NCBI GenBank assembly: GCA_023897205.1
Contig: JAHWDD010000001.1
Coordinates: forward strand, 4,216,001-4,280,000
Direction of reading: 5' to 3'
DNA: 64,000 nucleotides
Origin: Exophiala sp. HKRS030
Lineage: Eukaryota; Ascomycota; Eurotiomycetes; Chaetothyriales; Herpotrichiellaceae
Each line of letters starts with the position of its first letter. Positions within the stretch are counted from its first letter, which is position 1. The notes beneath the pieces were generated by a model. The model searched no databases, had not been told where the DNA came from, and saw only the letters and a program-made list of their open reading frames with translations. Shown here piece by piece: positions 43,524-56,321 of this stretch. The position numbers were made by a program, and so were the translations under genes.

Positions 43524-46500
43524 GGTTTTTTACCTCCTCGGCAAGAACTGGTCAAGTAATGACTCTCGAGATTTGAAAGGATGTCGTAGCCGGCTGTCGG
43601 GGGGCAAATGTAGCTAGCTATGTTTCATGCCTGCACGAAGAAGGCTGGAATGGAAATGGGAGTGGATGGGAATTGGATATCCAGGAATGCAAAGACAGGA
43701 CCGTGCTTTTTTCCTGTCGGTGAATGGGCAGGTTGCCTGGTATCTGTACAGGACACAGATGTCAAAAGGCAGCCCAGCTGTGAAAATGAACAGGGGGGGC
43801 CTCGACCCAAGTTATGAGGATTTCTGGCAACCGCGTGCGTGGGTTCAAGAGAAAAAAAGACGATCGATTGACAAGGGTCGAGGGGAGGGGGACAGCACTT
43901 CTTGGGTCAAGCCTTGGGTCGCAAGAAGCGGAGTAAACGTCAATCAACTCTCTGTCTCTATCTTCAGAGCTAGATGCGTTCCAACACCCAGGTTTGGTTG
44001 GACGAGGTGCGTCGTTCCCCTCTTACACGGTGGCTTGCTCTCGCATCTCGGGGGCCAGTGGGCAACGACAGAAGCGATGAGGAGGAGTGGTTTGAAAGAG
44101 GCTGGTCAAGTTTTAGGACAAGGACGTGCAGCGAGGCAAAAGGCTCGCCATGGCAGCAGCAAGTCAGGCAGGGCAGGGGCGTGAGGATCTCTAGCATGGG
44201 ACTGCGTGGGAAAAATAATGGCGCTTGAAGTGTGCCAGGACGACGACGAACGATAGCAAGTGTGGATGTTTTCGAGGTCCGGTGGCACCCAGTAAGAAGG
44301 CGGGTGCCTGTCAACGACGAGGTCTGACGTGAAAGACTGACAGCACGGCGACAACAAGATGGCCTGTCAATCAATCAAGCACAGGGGATGGTTGATCCGT
44401 CATGCGTGCTTTTAGTGTCTGGATGGTCAATGCCCGAGATCGTCGCCCCGTCATCCAAAGTCCGGGCGGACGGTGTCGCAGATCCACCGCTTTTTGATGG
44501 TCCAGAGTCAAAAAAGTCCGATGACAAGGGGGAGGAGAAGGTGATGGGTGCGAGAGAATAGCAACCTCAAGGTCAGGCACCTAACACAAAGGGCCAACAA
44601 GGAATAGCCAAGGGGAGTTTTGGCTGCAAGGGAGAATTTTAAGAGGTCACACAAAGAAGCCACCGCCGTCGACCAGTCCGTGTACTACCACCCTCGATTT
44701 GATGAAAGCCACCCGAGCTACGGTGACTCGTAAAACTGTCCCGTACTGAGAGATGGGATGATGGAGATGGGCCACTGAAAGGGTGATGCCGGTGACGGGG
44801 TTTGATGGGTTGATGGACAGATCTTCCCTTGTCTCCATAGGGACGTACAGAGTACAGTATGTCTACCCACATTTTACTGCCGTAACTTCGGTTGCGATGC
44901 GAGAGCTTCACAGATACCAGGACAGGCTATGCAGGGAGCATGGATGGAGTATCTGCTCCGTACAGCTACGATCATCATTGCCCAGGCAAAATACGGAGTA
45001 GTTCACTTCTCTCGTACGGAATACTCGTAGTTAAATTGTGGCTGGCTCAAACTGACGCTGTTGCCCGCCTATCTCGACATCTCTCGTTCGCTTAACAGAT
45101 GACGGTTACCAAGTCAGCCTCACTCAAGGGCCAACACATGCCTATCGCGCAGCTGCACCTACTCCTAAACTATCCCTTTCTCAAACCAGACACTGATCCA
45201 TCATTGCCATTTTCAGTCGCTTTTCGCTTACGCCCATGCACTGCACCCATCTCATCAACCGAAGATCGACACCCTCAATCACCATTACTCGTACCCGGCG
45301 CCTTGTAATCTGAATTGTAGGCGTTGCGAAGAGACGAGAAGCCTCCTCATCCTCTTCACGCTATACCGGATCCTCTTCCTGAGACCTTTCGTGCTACCTG
45401 ACCGCAAGATTCAATTACGCAATATTAGAATAATTCTTACAGGACTCCGGAGTCTTGGTTCAATCCACGATAACCGTACACGTTTCTCGTTTTCGTGTCA
45501 GATTGTAGGCGAAACGCGGTGCCAGCCAACTAAATAACTGGACCGACTGGTTGGGAAGGGAAGAAATCCTTCTAGCCAAGTAAAAATAATATCTTCGTAT
45601 TTCATGTATTTTATCTGTAGACTGAATAAATAAATTGGCCATTATTGACGACATGGTCTCAAAATCTAAGACAAGGATCTAGAACTCCTTTGGTCGGGCG
45701 GAGGCTTTTGCTGTGCTGTGCCTCGCTTTTGCCTTTGCCCTACATTGCATTGCAATCCCAGACACCCATGACTGATGTTCTACGGGGGTACTTTTAACCC
45801 TCCACTTCGTAGTACTCGGACTTTTGAGGGGTAGGAGAGGCAAAAATGCAGCCCAAGGTTCAGCAAGCCACAAACGGATGATCTTCCCATGTCCGGGTCT
45901 AAGGATTTACAAATCCTCCACGAATACTCCGTACAGCGCGTGCATGATATTGGGAGCGTGCGGCGAAGACTGGGGCAGGGAAATATGCCCACCACAAACC
46001 TGATCACATTGATGTCGAAGATCCTGATCGTAGGTCGTCGGTCGGTCGGGTTGTACGTACCCCGTCCATACAAGCCTCCGAAAATCATGTCAACAATCAA
46101 GTACCACGCAGGGTCGATTGCATGTTTGAATGCAAGGGTCCGGAAGAGTAGAGCAGTGAACCGTTAGGCGTCAAAGAGCGGTAAGTGCCGGGAAGTGCTG
46201 GATGCTGAATTCCGTCCTCCGTGCCCGTGGTTTTTTGACGCCGATGTGTAGACCGCGTGCCTCAGATAACCCATGCGCTGGCAAATTTTTTGTCAAGAAA
46301 TGATAAGAACAGCCGGACACCCCGTAGGTCTTGTAAGGCGTGGCGGCAAATGTGAGTCTCTACTGGTACCATCGTCGGAGGATATTATTATCAGAGTAGC
46401 ACGGGGTGGGCCTCCTGAGTGTGATGAACCTGGCAGACACACGAATAACAAGCCTTAAGGTCTTGTGGCAAATCATCGATGATCTGTCTGGGTCGTCCTA

Positions 46501-46914
46501 CACTCGGTCACTTCTGACATTAAGCACGTAGCCTTACACCCCAATGGTAGGGAGTGCTCTTTGCCCAGCACCAACACACCCAAATTGATACCTCGCTAAG
46601 CTACCTCTTGCAGCAAATAAGCCGACAATGGCGGAGAGCTTTTGGTGTAGATAGTCGTGAGCTTGAGGTTAGAGAATGGCCATCCCAGCGGCCTGGCTTT
46701 ACAGGTAGCCAGGCATTGCAGATAGACTGGTGGCATATTGGCATAAGTCGCACTCGTGCAGGCATGGACTCACTCGTATAGCGAAGTATGCGGGATGTCG
46801 GCACCTATACGTGCTCATAATCTGAGATGTGCCGTTGAATCTCATTCTTGTTGCGTAAACTCATTAGACATCTAGGCCATCTTTTCGGGTAGAGAGAGCG
46901 CAGCTGATGAAGGG
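43524..46914. other. Gene-poor region, about 3.4 kb
   Basis: This is the longest stretch without a supported gene. It lies upstream of the DUF8004-type gene and downstream of the Zn2Cys6 regulator. It holds two TACGGAGTA motifs (44992-45000, 45925-45933). The longest frame (185 codons from 43627) lacks domains and has low-complexity Arg/Gly/Trp content. It marks the boundary between the housekeeping part and the sulfatase cluster. Confidence 0.45.
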
Positions 46915-49290
46915 TCAAAAGTAATCGTCATCCATAGACAGGGTGAGGCCATACGACTCCAGCGAGTCTGAAAATCCCATCCACGGATTGAATATGAGCT
47001 GCATGCTGTTCTGTGCCTCGTCGCGGCTATGGTTGCCACGCTGGGTCGTGGGGTTCATTGTATCCTGCATTTGACCTGCCATCTCGGCCTGGGACAATAG
47101 GAATGGCGCATCGATCGTCTTCGTTCTCTGCGTCACTGTCCTTTGGGGACGTTGCTGGCCTTGCGCGGAAGGTGACCCTGATAGCGTATCATGGTCCAAG
47201 ACTGGAGATGTCCCATGTATCGATAGTGTGGGTGGCATCGCGCCCAGTTGAAATTCGACGTTGGGACGAGCGCCACCGGACGTAGTCACGCCGTCATCGT
47301 CGTCGTCCTTGTCAAGGTTGGCTTGCCGGATTAAGCTGTGAATGGCAAGCTGTTGACGGATTCTCACTTGTGAAGCTTCATTGTCAGGGGGAGGAATCTC
47401 CATATGCTGTTGGAGTCGGTCGCTGTTTCCCGGCTGTGCAGCGCACGATTGTGTGATGAGAACATCAAGATCCGTGATCTAAAAAGTCAATATGTCAGCG
47501 GAAATGCTCCACGGACCATATTCATCCAGGAGAGACTGACAATAGGTTTCGCCATTGGAATATCTGCGAAGAACTTCTTGAGGATGGTCTGGCAGAGCCG
47601 TGCCATCTGTATTGCATCTGATTTCGAACTGTGTGTAGATTGATCGCTCCCTCCGATGAAAAGTATCAATCGTACACTGTGGTATGCGCAGATAGCCGTA
47701 TCAAAGTCAACAACCTGAGCGGCGCAACCCTCGGAGAACTCGGTGAGAAGACGGACGATCGCCATAGCGTGTTGCAAACATAGAGATTGTCGCTCGTAGA
47801 TCTCCTGTGGGTCGATTTCTTGCAACATGGATGGTGGTGCGGCTTCGTGATAGCCCGCTAAGAATGTCCGATAAAGGTCACAATACGCTTGGTGCCACGA
47901 CAGATGCACCAAAAGTAGGCGCACGGGTTCGGTGGAATGAAGAAACAGGCCCGGAGAATAGTGATTAGAATCTCCTAAGCTCTGATAAAACTGTTGCAAT
48001 TCATCTTCATATTGGCGAATGGTGTGCATCAGTTCAACAATCCCGATGCATGGTGGATTAAGTCTCCGAGTCAATCTTATCACAAGTCAGTATCCTTAGA
48101 GTACCATGATCTGGAGCGGTGGGGTTAAATCCCTACTTCATGATATCTTTTCGGATGAATCTGATGCGCATAGCCGCAGCAAGCAAGCTGAGCAGTTCGA
48201 CAGAAGCTACAGAAGTTGACCGGAGTGGTGCTGTGACCGTTAAAGTGCCGTCTCGGAAAGCATGTTCAGGACACGGAAGCTGGATTTGAACCACCTCTTG
48301 GGGGCACGTTTCATACTCTCTCATTCCGACCGAGAACTGGCCATCGAGCAAGGCGCATGACCACATCAGCCTTCGACGCGTCTCTTGTGCGAGGAAATGG
48401 AGATCAGGCCTTTCCTGGCTGAGATGCAAAGCTACTGCAGCCCTTACCGTGAGTGGAGTTAGCATGAACGCCTTGGAAAAGCGGCCAGTATCGATCATGT
48501 ATCGAATGATGAGTACCAAAGCCTGGAGTCGAGGTATAGAAGGGAGTTCAAGGTTATGCATCAAGTCATTCTCCGCCCATTCGCCCCACAAGGAAACCAT
48601 TTCTGGGTAGTATGGCTGGAGTCTTAGGCGTTGGGCGGTGAGTGCACACAATGCCAGGATCAGGCAGGGCTGCACGGAGCCCTCCAGGTACCTTTTGACC
48701 AGAGACTTCTGGTGCAGAAACGCGTACTCGGGCAGCGGGTAGAGGTGGTCGAAGTAAGCCTCGATCAAAGTCATAACTGTGTGACAATCCGGCATGGCGG
48801 GCTGCCCGGAGTCCAGATTTTTCTCTGGCTCGAGATCGGGCTGGAGGCATGTTGCAGTAGATTCTTCTTCTGCATAATCATCCTGGGCAGACGATTGTAC
48901 AGGAGGCGTCACTTCAGGCTTCTTCAGGCCAGTATAAGTGCAATGATACTTTCGTCGAACACAGTTTGCACATGCTGGAATCTCGCCCTGGCAGCGAATT
49001 TTCAATGACCTACAACGAGTGCATGCTAGAGCCACTCGCCTTTTCTCCAGCGGCACACTTAAAGACTGTTTCAGTCTTCTGTTCTTGGAGGTATCATCTG
49101 GCGAGCGTTGGAACGAACAATCAAATCTGAGCCGTTTGCAATTTGCGCAGAAGTCGGGCCGTCCATCGCATCGGACCTGGAATGAGCGTCAGTTGAGATG
49201 CAATCCATTCATACCAACACTTACCTTTCGGATCCTGCACTGGACACAGGTCTTCTTAGGAGTAGTGGAAGTGGCCGGCGAATTCACCAT
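46915..49290 (-). CDS. Transcription factor with two tandem Zn2Cys6 clusters
   Basis: The exons on the minus strand are 49290-49225, 49176-48137, 48075-47541 and 47478-46915; introns are 48, 61 and 62 nt, giving 734 residues. Cluster 1 (Cys15 to Cys42, starting CVQCRIRK) and cluster 2 (Cys74 to Cys101, starting CTRCRSLKIRC) both keep exact CX2CX6CX6CX2CX6C spacing. The first intron interrupts cluster 1 right after RIRK. A fungal transcription factor domain follows (LILALCALTAQRLRLQPYYP; RRRLMWSCALLDGQFSVGM; GCAAQVVDFDTAICAYHSVR). The C-terminus is acidic (ending SMDDDYF), suiting activation. It lies next to four sulfatases, a GH3 enzyme and a transporter, so it is the leading candidate regulator. 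The donor of intron 3 (GTCAGT at 47540) is the least certain. Confidence 0.88.
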
Positions 49291-49784
49291 GAGTGGCGGC
49301 AGATCTTAGTCGGTGGCAAGACAGGTGAAGCACGGCCACAGTGCTGTAGTTACGGATGACAGGGGGCTGGCTGGTCGTGACAAGTGGTCGCTGGATGATG
49401 TATCCTGTCGTAGAAGTTGAGATATCGAAGTATGAACCATGGGAGCCTTTGTAGTTGAAAGAAGGATGTTCGACTTTGACGTTTCCATGACAAAACCATT
49501 GCCGGGAACGAAGTATGTTTGCCGAGTACGAATGCATTTACCATATTTCCCTGGCCTCGTCCATGCCCCACTCACCACCTCTGACATGGCTTGTAGCCAT
49601 TTCAAGGTGGTCTAATGAACAAGAAGAAGGCTTAAATAAGGGCATCTTGGTCAGTTAACGGGTATAATCTTGCTGGGTCTTGCTTAGGCTATCATACTTT
49701 GGAGCCGCGTCTAGTATCATACACATATTCCAGAGAAGTACCTAGTCCTATGTCTACAACTAAATGACAACCAACACATCTGAT
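49291..49784. other. Intergenic, 494 bp, regulator promoter
   Basis: Upstream of the Zn2Cys6 regulator and downstream of sulfatase 1. I saw no CGG-N4-CGG copy of the cluster motif here, so the regulator may not control its own gene through that site. Confidence 0.5.
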
Positions 49785-51347
49785 TTACAACGCCACTTTG
49801 CTTGTTCCATTTGCAATTGGTGGCAGAGGCGGATGTACGGGCTCATCACCTATCTCAGCCATCTTGTCCTCCAGTAGCTTTGTCATTTTCCGAACCACGT
49901 CAGCGTACTTGGGATCATCATAGCAATTGAACAGCTCAAGAGGATCCTCTTGGCAGTCGAATAGTTCCCATTCCTTAGGCTGGCCGCCGGCGCGGGTGCC
50001 CTCGATCCCAAAGCCCTCATTGTACCAATAAATTAATTTATAACGCTGGTCGCGGACGCCATAGTGAGCATAAGCCTCGTGGATGATGTCGCGGTGCATC
50101 CAGTAGCGGTGGTAAGCGACTTGCTGCCAGTCTGTAGGGGTTGAACCTTGTAGTAGTGGCCGTACGCTCACGCCCTGCATATAGGTAGGTTGACGGACCC
50201 CAGCATAGTCCAACCACGTCGGGGCGAAGTCGACGTTACAGATGATGTCGTCGCATACCGTGCCCGGCTTGATCTCGCGCGGATACTTTATCAGGAAAGG
50301 CATTTGGAAACTTTCCTCGTACATGAAGCGTTTGTCAAACCAGCCATGTTCACCGAGAAAGAAGCCCTGGTCTGAGGTATAAATGACGATGGTGTTGTCT
50401 GTCAAGTTCTCCTCGTCAAGCCAGTCGAGCATGCGGCCTACGTTGTCGTCGATACTCTGTATCGTACGTAGATATCGCTGCATATATCGCTGAAACTTGA
50501 ACTCGGTCAATTCGGCCTTTGACTTGAACGTGAAGACAGTGCCGTCATCTTTGTCGATGAGCTTGAGTTTGGAGACATCGTCAGGTGCGGGCACTTTTCT
50601 CTCTTTGAACCACCATTTTGGCAAGAGCTTGGTGCCGACACTGTCACCACCGTCCGGCTGCACTAGACCAAGGTCGTGATACGTCAGGTCCTCTTCGACG
50701 CGCATCTTGGCTACCTTTGCAGCCCGTGCCCGGTTCTTATAGTCGTCGGTGAAGGTATCTGGCAGGCGGACTGGGTCTTTGTAGAGATGTTTGTGCTTCT
50801 CGTCGCATTCCCACGACCTGTGGGGCGCTTTATGATGGCACATCAAAAAGAACGGCCGTCTTGAATCACGTTTCTTCATCCAGTCGATACTCTTATCTGT
50901 GATGATATCTGTGGCATAGCCCGGCTCAACCTCGATGCCGCTTGGCTCGATGAACTCGGGGTCATAATATTCACCCTGGCCAGGAACCACAGACCAGAAG
51001 TCGAATCCAGTCGGCTCATGATCTTCTCCTTCGCCCAAATGCCACTTACCTACCATGGCGGTTTGGTAGCCTCCAGTGCGCAGGTGTTTTGCCACGTTGG
51101 GGATATACTTGTTGATCTTGCTGTCCAGAGTCATCACTCCATTCACGTGGTTATGTGTCCCCGTGAGAATTGCAGCCCTCGATGGGGTGCAGATGGAGTT
51201 AGTGACATAGCAATGATTGAACTTCATTCCCTCGGTCGCCAACCGGTCCAGGTTGGGCGTGTGGTTGATCCCAGCGCCATAACAGCTGATTGACTTTGCC
51301 GCGTGGTCATCAGCCATGATGAAGATGATATTGGGCCGGTTGTCCAT
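49785..51347 (-). CDS. S1-family sulfatase 1 (Cys-type, CTPSR)
   Basis: I chose the ATG at 51347 (MDNRPNIIFIMADDH), giving 520 residues; another in-frame ATG at 51410 would add 21. Intronless. Features of the alkaline-phosphatase-like fold are clear: metal ligands in IIFIMADDHAAK, the formylglycine motif CTPSRAAILTG (Cys53), GKWHLGEG, HHKAPHRSW, and the second metal site in YTSDQGFFLGEHGWFDKR. The enzyme should hydrolyse a sulfate ester after the Cys is oxidised to formylglycine. The substrate cannot be told. No signal peptide is present, pointing to the cytosol. It is divergent from sulfatase 2, with a promoter of 589 bp carrying cluster motifs. Confidence 0.93.
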   Translation of the reverse strand: MDNRPNIIFIMADDHAAKSISCYGAGINHTPNLDRLATEGMKFNHCYVTNSICTPSRAAILTGTHNHVNGVMTLDSKINKYIPNVAKHLRTGGYQTAMVGKWHLGEGEDHEPTGFDFWSVVPGQGEYYDPEFIEPSGIEVEPGYATDIITDKSIDWMKKRDSRRPFFLMCHHKAPHRSWECDEKHKHLYKDPVRLPDTFTDDYKNRARAAKVAKMRVEEDLTYHDLGLVQPDGGDSVGTKLLPKWWFKERKVPAPDDVSKLKLIDKDDGTVFTFKSKAELTEFKFQRYMQRYLRTIQSIDDNVGRMLDWLDEENLTDNTIVIYTSDQGFFLGEHGWFDKRFMYEESFQMPFLIKYPREIKPGTVCDDIICNVDFAPTWLDYAGVRQPTYMQGVSVRPLLQGSTPTDWQQVAYHRYWMHRDIIHEAYAHYGVRDQRYKLIYWYNEGFGIEGTRAGGQPKEWELFDCQEDPLELFNCYDDPKYADVVRKMTKLLEDKMAEIGDEPVHPPLPPIANGTSKVAL

Positions 51348-51516
51348 GGTGTCCGACGTTTGTTGCGAGGATTGCGAAAACGTCGAGTCCAGGTTATCGT
51401 TGATGAGCATCGTCCTCGATGTATTCAAGAGAAAGGTGCCAGTTGTAAACAGAACTCGTGCTTGTCCACATTATTTGACTTGAGATCATGGGGAGTTTTC
51501 TTGGGACAAACGTCAA

Positions 51517-51526
51517 CGGGAGTCGG
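51517..51526 (+). promoter_or_regulatory. Cluster motif CGGGAGTCGG (copy 1)
   Basis: Exact 10-mer, 170 bp upstream of the sulfatase 1 start and 411 bp upstream of the sulfatase 2 start. Direct CGG repeat with 4-bp spacing, the form many Zn2Cys6 factors bind. Confidence 0.7.
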
Positions 51527-51535
51527 TGGTGGGTA

Positions 51536-51552
51536 CGGCAATCGGTCGTCGG
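51536..51552 (+). promoter_or_regulatory. Two overlapping CGG-N4-CGG sites
   Basis: CGGCAATCGG (51536-51545) and CGGTCGTCGG (51543-51552) share one CGG triplet, directly next to the exact cluster motif. Together they make a three-site array. Confidence 0.55.
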
Positions 51553-51909
51553 TGTCACACACACTCTCTCCACAACGGGGTGCCGTCTACAGAAAGTTGA
51601 ACCCCTTCCAAGGCCCATGTTGCTGATTGCTCCACAAACAGACCCTAGAATGAGGCGAACACGCGAATAAACTCTTCCGAACCAAACGCGTATCATAAAG
51701 TCCCTGGAAGTGGAGAGCGCAACACCGAGGCTCGCGCGTCACATCTGCTGTATCGTAAGATGGAAGATCGCTCGTCGGGCCCGAGGCAGCGTAAGTCCCG
51801 ACACTCGTAGACCAGACAGAATGTTCTGTGAAAAATAAATAACTGTTGAAGAATTTGGCGTAGGCACAATTCCTCGAAACAACCTGCTGCGTGCTTCAGA
51901 GTCGGCTGA

Positions 51910-53653
<1,744 letters not shown>

Positions 53654-54110
53654 TTTATGAGTACCCCCATCGAAGAAAAAGACCACCTTAATGCGTATGG
53701 ATCTACGAAAGAACAAACCCAGAGAGTCTGAGAGATACCTACTAAAGGCATCATTGAAGTACGACTCGGCTCATACAGCGTGGACTACATGTGAGACGTC
53801 TTTTTGATGGTCCAAGTACCCCAGGTGAATAGGTATAGAACGGGTACTATAGTGTGGACTTCAAATGCCGTTCCGAGCGAGGGCGGATGTCGGTTGTGGA
53901 TACAATTTTTCCTTATGATTACCTCCCACACTCAACCATCTAAAAACCCATGTGGCGTCGTTCCGTGCTCAGTGAACCAATAATAGAACGTTCTAAACCA
54001 ACTTTCTTTTTCTCATCAAGGATACTCTCCTGCACAGTCAAGACATCCAATGTCGAGACCCTCTTCAAGGATTCAAGAGTATCACAAATATCACAAATAT
54101 CAGCAGGTGT
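53654..54110. other. Intergenic, 457 bp, GH3 promoter
   Basis: Downstream of sulfatase 2 and upstream of the GH3 gene. It contains CGGATGTCGG at 53884-53893, a variant of the cluster motif. Confidence 0.5.
53884..53893 (+). promoter_or_regulatory. Variant cluster motif CGGATGTCGG
   Basis: A CGG-N4-CGG direct repeat 218 bp upstream of the GH3 start. It differs from the exact motif only in two of the four spacer bases. Since CGG-N4-CGG alone is not rare, this copy is weaker evidence. Confidence 0.45.
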
Positions 54111-56018
54111 ATGATGGCATCATCCTCCAAGAGTGAGTCTGGTAAGGTATTCGGCGATGCCACCCTAACGGAGGAAAATGTGACCCCAAAATACAAAGAC
54201 ATCGATGTTCCAGTGTCCGAACGGGTGGCCGATCTTTTGTCACGCATGACGTTGGAGGAGAAGGCCGGACAAATGTTCCACGACAAGGTGTTGATGTTCA
54301 ACGATGCAAACGCCCAGGGGACCAAGAGGGTGATGCCAACGGCGGAAAGCAACATCAAGGACTTGAACATGAGCCATTTTAACCTTCTCGGACCCGTGAC
54401 GGACGCCCGCGAGACGGCGAAATGGTATAACGATCTCCAATCTTTTGCTTTAACCAAGACGAGACTGGGGATTCCAATAACCATGTCCACGGATCCAAGA
54501 AACCACTTTGCCGAAAATATCGGAACCAGCTTCAACGCCGGTACACTGTCCCAGTGGACCGAGATGTTGGGACTTGCGGCTCTGCGCGATGAGAGACTGG
54601 TGGAAAAGTTTGGGGATATAGCTCGCCGAGAGTATGTGGCTTTGGGGATTCGTTGCGCCTTGTCACCACAAATCGACCTGGCCACGGAATACCGCTGGGC
54701 TCGCATCAATGGTGGGTTTGGAGAAGACGCCGACCTTTCCGGTAAACTGGTCCAGGCACTACTGCGAGGGTTTCAAAATAGTGCCGACGGGAGGATCGGC
54801 CGTGACAGCGTGAGCTGTGTCACGAAACATTTCCCCGGGGCAGGACCACAAAAGGACGGAGAGGACGCTCACTTTGTCTACGGCAAAGAACAAATCTACC
54901 CGGCCGACCAATTCGAGTACCACCTCCGTCCGTTCCGCAAGGCGATCGAGGCCGGCACTCGCCAGATCATGCCCTACTACAGCAAACCCGTGGGTCTGAC
55001 GGGTGATGACTTCGGAGAGGAAGAGGTGGGTTTCGGATTCAACAAGGGCATCGTAACAAACCTCTTGCGGGAGGGGTTGGGGTACGAAGGCATCGTCCTG
55101 ACAGACTGGGGTTTGATCACCGACGCGGTCATCCTGGGTCAGGACATGCCGGCACGGGCCTGGGGATGTGAGGAGCTCGGCGAACTAGAGAGGGTGGTCA
55201 AGATCCTCGATGCGGGATGCGACCAGTTTGGCGGCGAGTCGCGACCGGAGCTGGTGGTCGAGGCGGTCCAGAAGGGTCTCGTGGACGAGTCCCGCGTCGA
55301 CCGATCCGTGGCAAAACTGTTGGCTGAGAAGTTTGAACTGGGCCTGTTTGACAACCCTTTTGTCGACGTCGACGCGGCGGCGCAGATCGTCGGCCATCCA
55401 GATTTCGTGCGCGAGGCCGACGCCTCCCAGCGCCGGAGCTACACGCTTCTCGTCAACGGTTGCCACGAGAGAGACGACGGTGCATACGTCCTACCGCTAC
55501 GGTTGCCCGACTTGGCCGGAAAGAAGATTTACTTGGAGAATGTCGACCCGGGATCGTTCAAGGCAAGATGTTGTCAGTCGGCGGCTGTCCAGGTCGTCTC
55601 GACCCCGGCTGAGGCTGACATCGCCCTGATGCGTCTGATGTGTCCGTACGAGCCGAGGCCAGGAGGTTTCGAAGCCAGGTTCCACGCCGGATCGCTGGAA
55701 TTCAACACGGGAGAAAAATCACGGCAGCGCGAGATATACAACCAAGTACCTGTCAGCATCGTCGACGTCCATCTCGACCGTCCGGCCGTCCTAAGCGATA
55801 TCGCAACCCAAGCTTCGGCGCTCTTGGTCAGCTACGGAAGCAACACGGCGGCGTTCTTGGATGTCGTCTTTGGCCTGGACGGGTCTGGTCCCGAAGGGCG
55901 TCTGCCGTTCGATCTGCCGAGTTCCATGGCCGCCGTGGTTGAAAGTCCATCCGACGCACCGTACAGCACGAGGGATCCCCTATTTCGATTCGGCCATGGC
56001 TTACGCTATCGAGGGTGA
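54111..56018 (+). CDS. GH3-family beta-glycosidase, intracellular
   Basis: A 635-residue intronless enzyme starting MMASSSKSES; a second ATG follows at once. The GH3 N-terminal barrel shows RVADLLSRMTLEEKAGQM, the KHFPGAG motif (residues 239-245) and the nucleophile Asp332 in GIVLTDWG. The C-terminal alpha/beta sandwich is present (AALLVSYGSN-like region and GRLPFDLP). The fibronectin III domain of many secreted fungal GH3 enzymes is missing, and there is no signal peptide. It should release a terminal sugar (glucose, xylose or a similar residue). Its position between sulfatases and beside a sugar transporter suggests it acts on a desulfated glycoside in the cytosol. Intronless form and short architecture recall bacterial GH3 enzymes. 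Confidence 0.9.
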   Translation: MMASSSKSESGKVFGDATLTEENVTPKYKDIDVPVSERVADLLSRMTLEEKAGQMFHDKVLMFNDANAQGTKRVMPTAESNIKDLNMSHFNLLGPVTDARETAKWYNDLQSFALTKTRLGIPITMSTDPRNHFAENIGTSFNAGTLSQWTEMLGLAALRDERLVEKFGDIARREYVALGIRCALSPQIDLATEYRWARINGGFGEDADLSGKLVQALLRGFQNSADGRIGRDSVSCVTKHFPGAGPQKDGEDAHFVYGKEQIYPADQFEYHLRPFRKAIEAGTRQIMPYYSKPVGLTGDDFGEEEVGFGFNKGIVTNLLREGLGYEGIVLTDWGLITDAVILGQDMPARAWGCEELGELERVVKILDAGCDQFGGESRPELVVEAVQKGLVDESRVDRSVAKLLAEKFELGLFDNPFVDVDAAAQIVGHPDFVREADASQRRSYTLLVNGCHERDDGAYVLPLRLPDLAGKKIYLENVDPGSFKARCCQSAAVQVVSTPAEADIALMRLMCPYEPRPGGFEARFHAGSLEFNTGEKSRQREIYNQVPVSIVDVHLDRPAVLSDIATQASALLVSYGSNTAAFLDVVFGLDGSGPEGRLPFDLPSSMAAVVESPSDAPYSTRDPLFRFGHGLRYRG

Positions 56019-56321
56019 TGGTCGATAGGGGAGACAGATATAGTCAGTCAAAGGCAGTTCCAAAAGGCAGTACAGAGTGACAGTATACTCTATAACAGAA
56101 TCTATGCATGCCATACAAAGTGGTAACGATGCTCATGTTACTTCCCAAGAGGATAACAATGACAAGGCTGATGCCTCCAATGATGGCACATCCGTCCACC
56201 GTCGTTAGATATATTGCAAGATACTGATGATATGCTGTATATAAAGTTTTGGCACCACGCCATCGAAGAGAGTGCACGTCCGACCAGGTACAGATAAACC
56301 TCTTTCGAGTCAAGAAGAGGA
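56019..56321. other. Intergenic, 303 bp between convergent genes
   Basis: The 3' flanks of the GH3 gene (+) and the MFS transporter gene (-). Nothing recognised. Confidence 0.5.

Noticed and set aside
43627..44184. 185-codon plus-strand frame in the gene-poor region
   Set aside because: Low-complexity Trp/Arg/Gly content, no recognised domain, no convincing context.
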